The translations under genes and the position numbers were made by a program. The notes under the pieces were generated by a model. That model worked only from the letters and a program-made list of their open reading frames with translations. It ran no database searches and had not been told where the DNA came from. From Rhizobium sullae (GTDB taxonomy: Bacteria; Pseudomonadota; Alphaproteobacteria; Rhizobiales; Rhizobiaceae), in the NCBI RefSeq assembly GCF_025200715.1, contig NZ_CP104144.1, positions 1,364,001 to 1,428,000 on the forward strand: a stretch of 64,000 bases of DNA, given 5' to 3'. Of this stretch, positions 25,997 to 35,642 are shown in pieces. The stretch's first letter is position 1; every line of letters begins with the position of its first letter.

Positions 25997-28138
25997 ATGA
26001 TGCAAAGAAGTTCCTGCTTTCGGCCGAAGTGGATTTTCCTGATCCCGCTGTTGGCGCTGTTCTTAACGGCATTTTCGCAGATGGCCCATGCGGAGCGGCG
26101 AGCCGCCATCGTGGTGGGGAATGGCGAATACGAGTTTGCGCCTCTCGCTAACCCAAAAAACGATTCCAAGCTGATTGCCGCGACGCTCACGGAGCTTGGT
26201 TTCGATGTCCTGCTTTTCTACGACGTCAAGAAGGCCGCTGTCGGCGACCTCGAAAATGCCACCCGCGCCCATCTTCTCGGCGCTGATCTGGCTATCCTCT
26301 ACTACGCGGGACATGCGCTGCAATACGAAGGGCGAAGCCTGTTGCTACCCGTCGATGTAAGGACCGGATCGGCCAAAGAAGTGGTCGACGACGCCATGGT
26401 TCTCAATGACCTCATAGACATCGTCAAGGACGACCCGGTCGGCGTCAAGTTGATCATTTTGGACGCCTGCCGCAACAACCCACTGACCTCGGAAAAGGGA
26501 CTGCAGCAGGGCTTGGCAAATATCGAGGCCGGCTCGGGCCAGGTCCTCATCGCCTTCGCCACAGGCGCCGGCGAAGTGGCTTACGACGGCACCGGAGTGA
26601 ACAGCCCGTATTCTTTGGCGCTGGCCAATGCGCTTCAGCAGCCGGGCCTCGACATCTACGACACGTTCAGAACGGTGCGTGGAGACGTGCGCCTTGCCAC
26701 CAGCGGATCGCAAATACCGTGGATCACAGGCTCAATCGAAACCAAATTCGTCCTGAAGCCGGGCGGCGCCGACAAACCAACACCCGAGGTCCGGGGGGGC
26801 GACGGCGCGCTGACTATTGACCAGGTCCTTTGGTATTTCATTCAAGACAGCGCGGATCCAACCGATTTCGAACGTTTCGCAAAAGTGTTTCCGAAGAGCC
26901 AGCTTGCGGTCGAAGCGCTCAAACGCAGCAGTCTCCAGGTTGCAGAGTTGCAGAAGCGCGGGCTGTTTGTCAGCGGCGCACTTGCCGCCACCGCGATTTC
27001 AACCGAGCCCCCGTCCGACGAGGCTACTGCAGCCGCTGGAGCGGAGTTTGTTTTTCAGCAGGCTGGCGAGCGCGCCGTCAGCGAGACTTTTCGTATCTGG
27101 CCACGCGAAATGCCCGACACACAAAGCGGCATGAAGACACTCGTTACGGATTGCGATCTGTATGCAGCCGATCCCAACGATCCTCAACGCGTGGTACCCG
27201 GTGTCACGAACGGGCTGGTGAACGTCCGCGACGGGCTGCGCTCCTGCGGCTATGCGCTCGCTGCAGATCCCAGCAACCCACGCCTGCAGTTTCAGTTAGC
27301 CCGCGTCCTCGAAATAGCGAAACGCTATGACTGGGCGGAGCATTTCTACGAACTTGCCAGCCAGCAGCAATACAGCGCCGCATTCGTCAATCTCGGTTAC
27401 ATGGCCCGGGCCGGTATCGGCCGCGAGGTCGATTACAAGCGCGCCTTGGACTTCTACATGAAGGCGGCACCGCTCGGAAATCTCAGAGCAAGGACGAATG
27501 TGGGAACGGCTTACATCCGCGGTCAAGGCGTGCCTCAAAATCCCGAAGAGGGGATCCTGTGGTACAGACTTGCAGCATCAAGCGGCTGGTCGAATGCTAT
27601 CACTGCGCTCGGCGACAGCTTCCGTCGCGGTACCGGCGTGAAGAAAGATGATGTAGAGGCGACGAGGCTTTATGCCGCGGCGGCCGATGCCGGTCAGATC
27701 GACGCCATGACCAATCTCGGCCGTGCCTATGTCAGCGGCTTGGGTGTCAAGAAAGATGTCAAGCGGGGTTTTGATCTGATGATCCGCGCGACGGAAATGG
27801 GTAACCAATATGCGCCCTTCTACGCAGCACGCCTTCTCGTGAAGGGCGAAGGCAAAGTTCCTCGCGATGCCAATCGCGCACTTACCCTGTTGGAACTGTC
27901 AGCACGCCGAGGCTTCGAGGACGCCTATCTCGAACTTGCCAAGGGTTACGCGGAGGGTGGTTTTAGCCGTGGAAAGCCGGATTTGCAGAAGGCATATTTC
28001 AACGCAACGCTCGCCACTCGTTTCAAGGTCGAAGAGGCAGAACGGACCAAGTCTTCGGTGGGTGAAAAACTGAACGCTGCCATCCGAAAGGAAATCGAAG
28101 GAGAAGTCGAACTTTTTGTTCAGCAAAATGGACTTTGA
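25997..28138 (+). CDS. Secreted caspase-like (peptidase C14) protein with Sel1 repeats
   Basis: 713 residues from ATG 25997 (a second ATG follows at 26000). A signal peptide (KWIFLIPLLALFLTAFSQMAHA) is cut before ERRAA. The caspase-like domain (about 35-260) has the catalytic His in LYYAGHALQYEG and Cys in ILDACRNNPL. A linker with a WYFIQDS segment follows, then about six Sel1 repeats (about 460-690, for example AYIRGQGVPQNPEEG and AYVSGLGVKKDVKRG). Rhizobia carry many such periplasmic caspase/Sel1 proteins of mostly unknown role. Upstream in-frame sequence to 25820 lacks a ribosome binding site and would bury the signal peptide. The next gene starts 11 bases later. A T6SS link is only positional. 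Confidence 0.82.
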   Translation: MMQRSSCFRPKWIFLIPLLALFLTAFSQMAHAERRAAIVVGNGEYEFAPLANPKNDSKLIAATLTELGFDVLLFYDVKKAAVGDLENATRAHLLGADLAILYYAGHALQYEGRSLLLPVDVRTGSAKEVVDDAMVLNDLIDIVKDDPVGVKLIILDACRNNPLTSEKGLQQGLANIEAGSGQVLIAFATGAGEVAYDGTGVNSPYSLALANALQQPGLDIYDTFRTVRGDVRLATSGSQIPWITGSIETKFVLKPGGADKPTPEVRGGDGALTIDQVLWYFIQDSADPTDFERFAKVFPKSQLAVEALKRSSLQVAELQKRGLFVSGALAATAISTEPPSDEATAAAGAEFVFQQAGERAVSETFRIWPREMPDTQSGMKTLVTDCDLYAADPNDPQRVVPGVTNGLVNVRDGLRSCGYALAADPSNPRLQFQLARVLEIAKRYDWAEHFYELASQQQYSAAFVNLGYMARAGIGREVDYKRALDFYMKAAPLGNLRARTNVGTAYIRGQGVPQNPEEGILWYRLAASSGWSNAITALGDSFRRGTGVKKDDVEATRLYAAAADAGQIDAMTNLGRAYVSGLGVKKDVKRGFDLMIRATEMGNQYAPFYAARLLVKGEGKVPRDANRALTLLELSARRGFEDAYLELAKGYAEGGFSRGKPDLQKAYFNATLATRFKVEEAERTKSSVGEKLNAAIRKEIEGEVELFVQQNGL

Positions 28139-28149
28139 GGAACACAGGA

Positions 28150-28737
28150 ATGGCTTTGCGCTGGATTATAGACAAAGTTGGCTGGTTTTTGCCGTTCGGC
28201 AGGCGCAAGAGAATTGGGAGGATCGTCGATACGGCCGATGAAGAGGACAGCCTTCTTTATGTCCTGCAAGATCCGGTGGAGGAGGCCAGGCCCAGGAGCC
28301 TTATCTCTGTCCTCGGCATGATGCCGGCCAATCTTCCCGAGATTCTTGATACGGCCATGGAGGCTTGCAGGGCTAATGGCGAATTTCCTGTTGTCGTTCT
28401 GTCAGAGCTGCGTCCCGATCTGATCGCTGCAAGTTCCGCCCCTTTGGAATTTCTCCCTACCCGGAGCTACCTGCCTTTGCTCTCCCCCGAAATCTATGGC
28501 AGATACGCTCGCCGGCGCTGGTCATTGATCCTCGCGAAATGGGACATCTCCAACGAAATCGCACTTTCATCAACCATCGACGAGTTTCTTGCCGACCAGG
28601 TGAGCGCCGATGCGTCCCTTAGTTCACCTGCGAGCAATCGAGGCATGCAGCGGGCGGTCAGCGCGGATACTGAAGACAAGCTGCTCGATCGCATTCGCGG
28701 CCATGGCGGCGCCATTGACGTAACTCACGCGAGCTAA
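28150..28737 (+). CDS. Protein of unknown function, cotranscribed with the caspase-like gene
   Basis: 195 residues from ATG 28150, with GAGGA at 28137-28141. I do not recognise a family. The N-terminus is basic with one short hydrophobic stretch (WIIDKVGWFLPFGRRKR), the middle is mixed alpha/beta (FPVVVLSELRPDLIAASS, RRRWSLILAKW), and the C-terminus is polar and probably disordered. There is no convincing signal peptide. It lies 11 bases after the caspase-like gene, so the two are likely one operon. Its last 114 bases overlap the 3' end of the convergent glycosyltransferase gene. Confidence 0.65.
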   Translation: MALRWIIDKVGWFLPFGRRKRIGRIVDTADEEDSLLYVLQDPVEEARPRSLISVLGMMPANLPEILDTAMEACRANGEFPVVVLSELRPDLIAASSAPLEFLPTRSYLPLLSPEIYGRYARRRWSLILAKWDISNEIALSSTIDEFLADQVSADASLSSPASNRGMQRAVSADTEDKLLDRIRGHGGAIDVTHAS

Positions 28738-30897
28738 TCGTCGGCGAACCTCGGTGCGGAAGGCGTCAGATAGTGCCAGGTCGAGGGTTGTCTCCACACG
28801 ATCCAACTCCGAGTACCGCAGGCAGAGACCCAAGCCTGCTGTTTGGGCATAAACAGCGCGAAGATGCTGGTCATCCATTTCCGGAGCTTCATTGGGCACG
28901 AAGATCGAAGGGATTCCTCCCAAGATGCTTTCATGGAAGCTGTTATACCCGGCGGTGGTGACAAGAAGATCGATCGCGCTGCCATATTCAGCCAAGGGGT
29001 AAACGCTTGTGCGCAAAACGCCCCGCCATTCCTGCTTGGAAGGTTTCGCGAGCGGATTGAGAATCTGAACTGTTTGTATATTCCGCCTCACCAGGCCGGC
29101 GAAAATCAGGCCGGGCAAATCCTCAAAGTCAAAGTTGCGTTGCGAGCCTAGTTGTACCGCGACGGTGAAGCGGCCAGGGTCGACGCCTAGCTTGTCAGCA
29201 GCTTCGCTCCTGGGCAGTCGCGTCCCTGGATCCAACAGAAGCAGAGGAGGGACGGCAACAGATCCCACCATATCGCGGGTCGGACCATGGTCTTCGTCAT
29301 GAGCAAATTCGCCCGGCTCGATCACCATATCGAATATATCCTGGGAACCTGGATCAAAGTCGTGGTCAAGGCGCCACAAGGCACGCCGGATCCAAATCCA
29401 GGCTAGGTCGCGACGGCTTTCGGCAACGGCAATCAATCCTGGAAACGGCCTGTTCCCATCGAACACCACCGCCGAAACATCAAACGACTCCACGGCCGTC
29501 AGTAGCTCTTGCGCATATGCCCTATTCCAACTGTCGTCCGTCACTCCGATCGCCAAGCCGGAAGGAGTGTAGTCAACAGCGTGACCTCGCGCATAAGCCA
29601 ACGCGGATCCGGACGATCGGGTAAAGAAAATAGGATCCGTGTCATCGGGCAGACGCTCTGCGATAGCCATCAGACGCGTGATATGTCCGAGCCCAATACC
29701 GTTTGTCGCGACGAAAAGTATCCGCCGCTTTTTGCCCATACGCCGCGACAATGATCCTGGCGCTTTGTCTTCGGCGGTTTTGCCAGTTAGATAGCGCTTG
29801 CCCGCGGTTCGGCTGCATTTCAGGGCGGAGGGGCTGGACAGTTCAAGATCATCGCAGAGGCGCGCCATGCGTTGCGGGTATTGATCGATCGCAAACTTTC
29901 TCCGGACAAGCTCTCGCGCGGCATTTGATTGTTGGAGATAGGTCGAAGGTGAGGCGACAAATCGCTCGATGACGTTCCGCGTTTCGGCAACGTTGCAATA
30001 AACGGCGCCATCTTCGAAGAGGCTTTCAAATGAAGGATCGAGCATCGTCACCAAGCCGCTCGCCATTGCTTCCGCGATACATAATCCGAATGCTTCCACC
30101 CACCGCGGGCTGTGAAAATAAACATAAAAATCCAAGCGCCTGAGAAAGTCCGATACGCTGTTTTGCGCGAATGGACTGATCTGCCAGTTCGAGCCTATCC
30201 AGGGTTGGATTGACGTCGGGGCACCGCCCAACACCTTGATGGCGAAATTGGGTGTGTCGGGATAGGCTGCCCGTAGCTCATCTGCGGAACTGGGCCATTT
30301 CGCCGGGTCCGCTCTCGTGTGGCGCCCCACATTGATGGTGCCTGTTGGAGCTGTTCGCTGGGGAGATGCCCATTCAGCAAGGTCAATCATGTTCCACAAA
30401 TCGTGCTGAAGCAGCGCAGGACTCTCGGTCCCAATACTGTCGAACTGGGATCGGACCTTCGGCCCAACAGGAGCAAACACGACCGGAACACCAAAGAGCC
30501 GATCCAACACGCGTTCCACGACTCCCAGATCGTATTGGGGAACGCGATTGCCATCGAACAGAGGATGATGGACCACACAAACGACGCGGCGAGGCTGCAA
30601 ACGCACTGGCGAACGCGGCATTCGCTCGAACACTGCAGGATGGTGAGCCAGAAGAATGTCGCAGGTCGCCTCTTCGGATCCTGTGAGCCAAACAGTATTC
30701 GATTGCTCGATAACTGCGGCTGTACGACTGTCGAAGACGCCGAGCTCACGCGTGCGCTGCCCCAAAAAAGGCAGCAGGCCACAGCTCACCCCCCACTGTT
30801 TCGCCGCCTTCAGCTCGGCTCTCAGTGCGCTCGACGTACCGCCGTGAAAGCGCGGGTCAGCAGCATGAACAACGTCAAAATGCACAGCTAACCCCAC
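28624..30897 (-). CDS. Tandem glycosyltransferase fusion (GT4-like plus GT28/MurG-like domains)
   Basis: 757 residues. The N-terminal half (about 1-360) is a GT-B protein with FDVVHAADPRFHGGTSSAL at the start and the C-terminal GT4 pattern SPRWVEAFGLCIAEAMASG with the EX7E-type glutamates. After a basic linker, a second GT-B domain (about 390-745) begins GIGLGHITRLMAIAERL, as in MurG/UGT enzymes, and ends with TTAGYNSFHESILGGIPSIF. It has no membrane segment. The start is GTG at 30897, or GTG at 30885, which fits the family opening better. It probably modifies a polysaccharide or lipid using two sugar donors; substrates unknown. Its 3' end overlaps the convergent gene by 114 bases. Confidence 0.75.
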   Translation of the reverse strand: MGLAVHFDVVHAADPRFHGGTSSALRAELKAAKQWGVSCGLLPFLGQRTRELGVFDSRTAAVIEQSNTVWLTGSEEATCDILLAHHPAVFERMPRSPVRLQPRRVVCVVHHPLFDGNRVPQYDLGVVERVLDRLFGVPVVFAPVGPKVRSQFDSIGTESPALLQHDLWNMIDLAEWASPQRTAPTGTINVGRHTRADPAKWPSSADELRAAYPDTPNFAIKVLGGAPTSIQPWIGSNWQISPFAQNSVSDFLRRLDFYVYFHSPRWVEAFGLCIAEAMASGLVTMLDPSFESLFEDGAVYCNVAETRNVIERFVASPSTYLQQSNAARELVRRKFAIDQYPQRMARLCDDLELSSPSALKCSRTAGKRYLTGKTAEDKAPGSLSRRMGKKRRILFVATNGIGLGHITRLMAIAERLPDDTDPIFFTRSSGSALAYARGHAVDYTPSGLAIGVTDDSWNRAYAQELLTAVESFDVSAVVFDGNRPFPGLIAVAESRRDLAWIWIRRALWRLDHDFDPGSQDIFDMVIEPGEFAHDEDHGPTRDMVGSVAVPPLLLLDPGTRLPRSEAADKLGVDPGRFTVAVQLGSQRNFDFEDLPGLIFAGLVRRNIQTVQILNPLAKPSKQEWRGVLRTSVYPLAEYGSAIDLLVTTAGYNSFHESILGGIPSIFVPNEAPEMDDQHLRAVYAQTAGLGLCLRYSELDRVETTLDLALSDAFRTEVRRRLARVSYVNGAAMAANAIEQLVFSIRADRPLHASIARR

Positions 30898-31029
30898 GAT
30901 TGTATCCGACGCTGAGCTTCGCGGCCTGCCGCCTATCCCTCAATGAGATCGAAGGGTATCCCCAGGTTTCCAGATGCGGCTGCACATTGCCCCTCGAAAA
31001 ACGCAGTCTATGAAGCAGAGCAGACAGCG

Positions 31030-31350
31030 CTAGTAGACTCGCCGTCCCCAGAAGTCTCGCCGAGGTTGGGTCGCCAATTTCCGGACTGTGACAGGCTGCT
31101 TTTGAACCGTCGTCTTCACCCTCTCGACGGCCAAAGTCCCGTAGCAGCTGCGAGGATATTCAGCGAGGAAAGCCTGGTAGGATTGACGTGTATTCAGCCT
31201 TTGTGCCCGGCGCCAAGCGGCAGATTCAGCTGCGCTCGGCCGTGTGTTTTGACAGTTGCTGGCATTGGGTGGAGCCAATGTTAGGTTCGGCCAGGACGGC
31301 ACACATCCCGTTAGAGCGACCGAGAAAAGGACGGCAATACGTTTCAGCAT
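31030..31350 (-). CDS. Small lipoprotein, unknown function
   Basis: 106 residues from the ATG at 31350. The N-terminus KRIAVLFSVALTGC is a lipoprotein signal with Cys at the lipobox. The mature part has a TPR/Sel1-like helical segment AAWRRAQRLNTRQSYQAFLA followed by YPRSCYG, as often found in linker regions of caspase/Sel1 proteins. This suggests either a free-standing small lipoprotein or a remnant of a larger secreted protein of that type. An upstream in-frame start at 31392 would place hydrophobic residues before the signal and is less likely. Confidence 0.5.
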   Translation of the reverse strand: MLKRIAVLFSVALTGCVPSWPNLTLAPPNASNCQNTRPSAAESAAWRRAQRLNTRQSYQAFLAEYPRSCYGTLAVERVKTTVQKQPVTVRKLATQPRRDFWGRRVY

Positions 31351-31794
31351 TGCGAGAACGCTCCAATCCAGGATAAGGCTAAAAGCCCACAAGAAAGAGT
31401 AGAATAACTATTGCTAAATAACAAGCTCCGTAGATCACGGGGGCTTCCAACAGCCATCCGGTGCGACTAGTACTCAAGTTGAATTCGAGAGCCGCAAGAT
31501 CATCGCCCACCATTCCCTCAGTGCCACGACGAGCCAGCGGGAGGGAACGCGACGGGATCCGTATAAACCTTCGCAATAAGAACGCCAGCGGCCGAATGGG
31601 CTCCTGTTGCGTCTTAGCAGGGGACCGACTTCGACCAATTCGCACACCAGTCCCTCCGCGCCTGCCAAAAGGCGGCCTTCGGCTCATTGCGGACCCTTAT
31701 TGCCTCCGGCGCAATCCACAGAGAGCTTGCGCCGGGGACGAGACGCGCGCGAAGCACACTTCTTCAACACGGATGGGAACCATTGGGCCGCCGC
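31351..31794. other. Gap without a supported gene
   Basis: About 440 bases. A minus-strand frame at 31379-31513 would encode 44 residues ending in one hydrophobic helix (IYGACYLAIVILLFLVGF), but its ribosome binding site is badly spaced, so I do not call it. Nothing else convincing was seen on either strand. Base use is less biased than in neighbouring genes, as in decayed sequence. Confidence 0.5.
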
Positions 31795-32121
31795 CTACGC
31801 TGCCGGTGGACGATACCGAATCGACTTCGCCTTTTCCAAGGCTTCGATCGTATCCTCGACGCTGAGGAGGACAGTGGTCTCAATAGAGCTGAGCGCTCCT
31901 CCTGCGCCGATGGCAAGCGCGACAGCCGCCATCGACACGTTATCAGGCGCCTCCCACAGATTCCAACCATCATGCTCGCCAAAGGCGTACCAAAATCCAT
32001 GGAGCTTTCCGCCCACGGATTCAATGTAAGTACGTGCCGCCTCTCGGCGATCCTCGGGGTTTTCGATCATGCGCGCCCATGTCTCGGGCGTGTAGCTGAA
32101 GCGCGTGAGATACATGGCCAT
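31795..32121 (-). CDS. GYD domain-containing protein
   Basis: 108 residues. It opens MAMYLTRFSYTPETWARMI, and has the GYD-family pattern LHGFWYAFGEHDGWNLWEAPD, with the central H-D-G-W replacing the usual GxYD (motifs given in part). GYD proteins are small ferredoxin-like-fold proteins of unknown function, often involved in oligomeric binding. A near-perfect Shine-Dalgarno (GAGGAGG) precedes the ATG at 32121. The gene is monocistronic, transcribed away from the ABC exporter. Confidence 0.8.
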   Translation of the reverse strand: MAMYLTRFSYTPETWARMIENPEDRREAARTYIESVGGKLHGFWYAFGEHDGWNLWEAPDNVSMAAVALAIGAGGALSSIETTVLLSVEDTIEALEKAKSIRYRPPAA

Positions 32122-32585
32122 GGTTTACCTCCTCGGTCAGAACAACAGTTAACGCTCAAGCCCGGGAGAATGCGAGTCATTTCCAATGTGCGGATCAGGC
32201 GTCCCTGCCTGTTTGGTTCGCAACGAGGGTCGCGAGAGTGAGGGGGCAGGATGTCGCGGAAAGCCGCCTTACGTTCATTGAGGACGTAACAACTACGGCG
32301 GGAGCGATACCGGACGCCTACCGGATGGCTGCCGACGAAAGGGCTCAAGGTCTTGCAGTTGTCTTTGCTAGCAGTGGTGAAGCTCCCCTCACATCGGTGA
32401 CGTGCCCGAAATTGCCCTATTCTCAGTGTACACGCATCCGACTTGGCCAATGCGCAATGTGTCTTGGTGTCCCGGAGCCTTGTGAGTTCGAGCGGCGACC
32501 GCCTCATTTTCTCGAGAAGCTATCCGATGCCATGTTCGACGCCGCCATCATGAAACCTTTTGATTTTTAAGCCGTTGTCGTGCGT
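32122..32585. other. Gap without a supported gene; divergent promoter region
   Basis: 464 bases between the divergent GYD gene and ABC exporter. A plus-strand open frame at 32238-32570 (110 residues) starts with GTG and has no recognisable family, ribosome binding site or coding bias. I treat it as chance. The region must contain promoters for both flanking genes, but no confident box was found. Confidence 0.5.
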
Positions 32586-34592
32586 ATGGCCGACGCTAAA
32601 TTCAATCCGAAATCGGTCGACGGCACCGACCCGCACGGTGCCGAGAAGTCGCGCCAAGAGAAGGCATCGACTGTCGAGGTCGCGCCGCCCCCAAATGTAA
32701 TCGAACCCGATACAGAGTTGACGCCTGAGGAGGCCGAGCAGGCGCGCAAGAGGTATTTGCTAACGCGTTTCTGGATCAGCGCGCGCGGTTACTGGAGTCG
32801 CGGCGGCGACAGGCTCGCTTGGCCGTGCTCAATCGGGCTATTGACCCTGATCTGCATCAATGTCGGCTTCCAGTATGGAATCAACGTCTGGAATCGCGCA
32901 ATTTTTGACGCCATAGAACAACACAATGCCCGCACCGTATATATTCTGAGCGCTATATTCCTGCCGCTGGTGTTCGGAACCGTCGTCCTTGTCGTTGCAC
33001 AAGTCTCCCTTCGTATGACCATTCAGCGCCGCTGGCGTTGCTGGCTCACTACCGCAGTCATCGCGCGTTGGCTCGCAAACGGCCGTTACTATCAGTTGAA
33101 CCTCATCGGCGGCGACCACAAAAACCCCGAAGCGCGCGTCGCGGAAGATTTGCGGATTGCCACCGAATCACCCGTCGATTTCATCGCGGGTGTCATTTCC
33201 GCGTTTCTGTCGGCCTCGACCTTCATCGTGGTGCTCTGGACGATCGGCGGAGCCCTCAGTCTGACAATCGCAGGTTCGACCATCACTGTTCCTGGCTTCC
33301 TCGTCATCACCGCGGTACTCTACGCCGCGATCACGTCGAGCTCGATGGCGGTCATCGGCCGCCATTTCGTCCACGTCTCTGAGGTCAAAAATCAGGCGGA
33401 AGCCGAATTTCGCTACACGCTGACGCATGTACGGGAAAACGGCGAGAGTATCGCATTGCTCGGCGGTGAAGAAGAGGAGCGTAACGACGTCGAGAAGACG
33501 TTCGCCAAGGTGCTCAGGCAATGGGCGCTCCTTGCGCGCCAACACATGCGCACAGCGCTTGTGTCGCAGGGGTCGAGCTTGTTTGCTCCAGTTGTGCCGG
33601 TTTTGCTTTGCGCTCCAAAGTTTCTCGAAGGCAGCATGACCCTTGGACAGGTGATGCAGGCCGCCTCAGCCTTCGCTATCGTTCAAAGCGCGTTCGGATG
33701 GCTGGTCGACAACTACCCCCGTCTCGCCGATTGGAACGCCTGTGCACGCCGCGTCGCTTCGCTGATGATGTCGCTCGACGGGCTCGAGCGCGCGGAACAG
33801 AGCGACGCCTTGGGACGCATCAAGCGCGGTGAAACTGAAGGCGACACGATGCTCAGCTTAAACGATCTCTCCGTGTCGCTTGACGACGGCACCGCCGTGG
33901 TCAAGGAAACCCAGGTCGTGATCGAACCAGGCGAGCGGGTGCTCGTAGCCGGAGAATCCGGTTCAGGCAAGAGCACGCTGGTGCGGGCCATCGCAGGTCT
34001 TTGGCCGTGGGGTGACGGCAGCGTCAATTTCCACGCCGACAGACAACTGTTCATGTTACCGCAACGGCCTTATATCCCTTCCGGGCCGCTTCGCCGTGCA
34101 GTCGCCTATCCCGGCGCCGCCGATAGCTGGACGCTGGATGAGATCAAGGCCGCCCTCGAGAAGGTGGGACTCGATTATCTGAACGACAAGATCGAGGACG
34201 ACGCGCCATGGGACCAGACGTTATCGGGTGGCGAAAAGCAGCGGCTGGCGTTTGCGCGTCTCCTGCTACACACTCCCGATATCGTTGTGCTGGATGAAGC
34301 AACGTCAGCACTCGATGAGAAAAGTCAGGACAAGATGATGGAGATGTTGATCCATGAATTACCGAAGGTCACCATCATAAGCGTAGCGCATCGAGCTGAG
34401 CTGGAAGCCTTCCATAGCCGCAAGATCACATTGGAGCGGCGCGAGGGCGGCGCAAAGCTTGTCAGTGATATTGATCTTGTCCAGCGCAAGAGAAAACGGA
34501 ACTTGCTGCTACGCCTTTTGGAGAACCGGCGCTCCTCACCGAAAGGGGGCACGACCTCGAGTAACGCGGCGCTGCCCCAGAACAGAAATTGA
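32586..34592 (+). CDS. ABC transporter with fused permease and ATPase, SbmA/BacA/YddA type
   Basis: 668 residues from ATG 32586. An N-terminal cytoplasmic tail of about 60 residues is followed by a six-helix SbmA/BacA-like membrane domain (about 75-390) containing the hallmark NVWNRAIFDAIEQHN and WRCWLTTAVIARWLANGRYYQ (given in part). The C-terminal ATPase domain (about 420-620) has Walker A GESGSGKST, signature LSGGEKQRLAFARLL and Walker B VVLDEATSALDE. Relatives include YddA and rhizobial ExsE, which move fatty acid-like or peptide substrates across the inner membrane. The direction and substrate here are not determinable. A GTG two codons upstream is an alternative start. Confidence 0.88.
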   Translation: MADAKFNPKSVDGTDPHGAEKSRQEKASTVEVAPPPNVIEPDTELTPEEAEQARKRYLLTRFWISARGYWSRGGDRLAWPCSIGLLTLICINVGFQYGINVWNRAIFDAIEQHNARTVYILSAIFLPLVFGTVVLVVAQVSLRMTIQRRWRCWLTTAVIARWLANGRYYQLNLIGGDHKNPEARVAEDLRIATESPVDFIAGVISAFLSASTFIVVLWTIGGALSLTIAGSTITVPGFLVITAVLYAAITSSSMAVIGRHFVHVSEVKNQAEAEFRYTLTHVRENGESIALLGGEEEERNDVEKTFAKVLRQWALLARQHMRTALVSQGSSLFAPVVPVLLCAPKFLEGSMTLGQVMQAASAFAIVQSAFGWLVDNYPRLADWNACARRVASLMMSLDGLERAEQSDALGRIKRGETEGDTMLSLNDLSVSLDDGTAVVKETQVVIEPGERVLVAGESGSGKSTLVRAIAGLWPWGDGSVNFHADRQLFMLPQRPYIPSGPLRRAVAYPGAADSWTLDEIKAALEKVGLDYLNDKIEDDAPWDQTLSGGEKQRLAFARLLLHTPDIVVLDEATSALDEKSQDKMMEMLIHELPKVTIISVAHRAELEAFHSRKITLERREGGAKLVSDIDLVQRKRKRNLLLRLLENRRSSPKGGTTSSNAALPQNRN

Positions 34593-34859
34593 AGTCCGCC
34601 CAGTCGGGGTTCCCGGAAGGTGGCCGAGCCTGCCTTTGGAAGTCCAGGACCATTAGTTGCGCAAACCCGCCCTTTGAGCGACCATCTCTAGCACTAAGGA
34701 GCGCTATCTAAATAAAAGGTGCGGGCTCGATTGAAATTCGATAACGAAATCAAAGCCACGTTTTTGGGTGTGCGGGCAACTAAGCTATTGCACTTGGCCG
34801 ATAATCGCACATTCGCATCGCCCACCATTCATCTTGTTGAAAACATTAAAAGCAGCCGC
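34593..34859. other. Convergent intergenic gap
   Basis: 267 bases between the convergent ABC exporter and sugar ABC ATPase. No coding sequence was supported, and no clear stem-loop with a T-tract was seen. Confidence 0.5.
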
Positions 34860-35642
34860 TCAAACTCGCCGTGCCTCATCGGCTGTCAGTGCGTCCTCTC
34901 GCGTGCCCGACACGATGATCTCAAGAACCTCATGCTCGTCGGTGTTCTTGATGTAGCGGTCGCCGACATATTCGCCACGCTTCAGCACCATGACGCGGTC
35001 GCCGACGGCGAAGATATCGACGAGGCGATGCGAGATGATGATTTGTGCAACCCCCTGTTTCTTTAGCTCCAGCATGGTTTCGAGCAGGCGCTCGGTCGCC
35101 ATCACGGAAAGGTTGGCTGTCGGCTCGTCGAGAATCACGACGCGCGGATCGAAAGAAATCGCGCGGGCAATGGCGACGGATTGCTGACGGCCACCCGACA
35201 GGCTTTCGACCTTCTGATACACGGAGTTCACGTCGACCTTGAGCCGTTTCAGCACGTCGTCAGCTTCCGCATACATTTTGCGGCGATTGACGAAAGGGCC
35301 TTTGAGCGGCCAGCGGCCTAGGAAGATATTCTGGCCGACATCCATGTTTCCGCATAGCGCGAAGTCCTGGTAGATCATCTCGATGCCGACGTCGCGGCTT
35401 TCGTGCGGGCTCTTGAAGTACGCCGGTTTCCCGGCGACGAAGATTTCGCCGGCATCGCGCTGATAGGCGCCGGTCAGGATCTTCATGAGCGTCGATTTGC
35501 CGGCCGAGTTGTCGCCGACTAGGCCGAGTATCTCGCCGGGATAGAGCACGAGGTCGACCTTGCGGAGTGCCTGCACCGCGCCGAAGGCTTTCTCGATACT
35601 CCGCATTTCCACAATCGGATCGGGTCGTGTTATGTCAACCAT
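34860..35642 (-). CDS. Sugar ABC importer ATPase, single-domain (FrcA-like)
   Basis: 260 residues with Walker A GDNSAGKST, signature SGGRQQSVAIARAI, Walker B VVILDEPTA and the switch His in IIISHRL. The Walker A wording and length match the carbohydrate-uptake-2 subfamily in its one-domain form, such as rhizobial FrcA, rather than the two-domain RbsA/XylG form. It is the last gene of a three-gene minus-strand operon (binding protein, fused permease, ATPase) and overlaps the permease by eight bases. The substrate is probably a monosaccharide or polyol; unknown. Confidence 0.88.
   Translation of the reverse strand: MVDITRPDPIVEMRSIEKAFGAVQALRKVDLVLYPGEILGLVGDNSAGKSTLMKILTGAYQRDAGEIFVAGKPAYFKSPHESRDVGIEMIYQDFALCGNMDVGQNIFLGRWPLKGPFVNRRKMYAEADDVLKRLKVDVNSVYQKVESLSGGRQQSVAIARAISFDPRVVILDEPTANLSVMATERLLETMLELKKQGVAQIIISHRLVDIFAVGDRVMVLKRGEYVGDRYIKNTDEHEVLEIIVSGTREDALTADEARRV

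Noticed and set aside
32238..32570. 110-codon plus-strand frame before the ABC exporter
   Set aside because: No ribosome binding site, family match or coding bias; likely chance.
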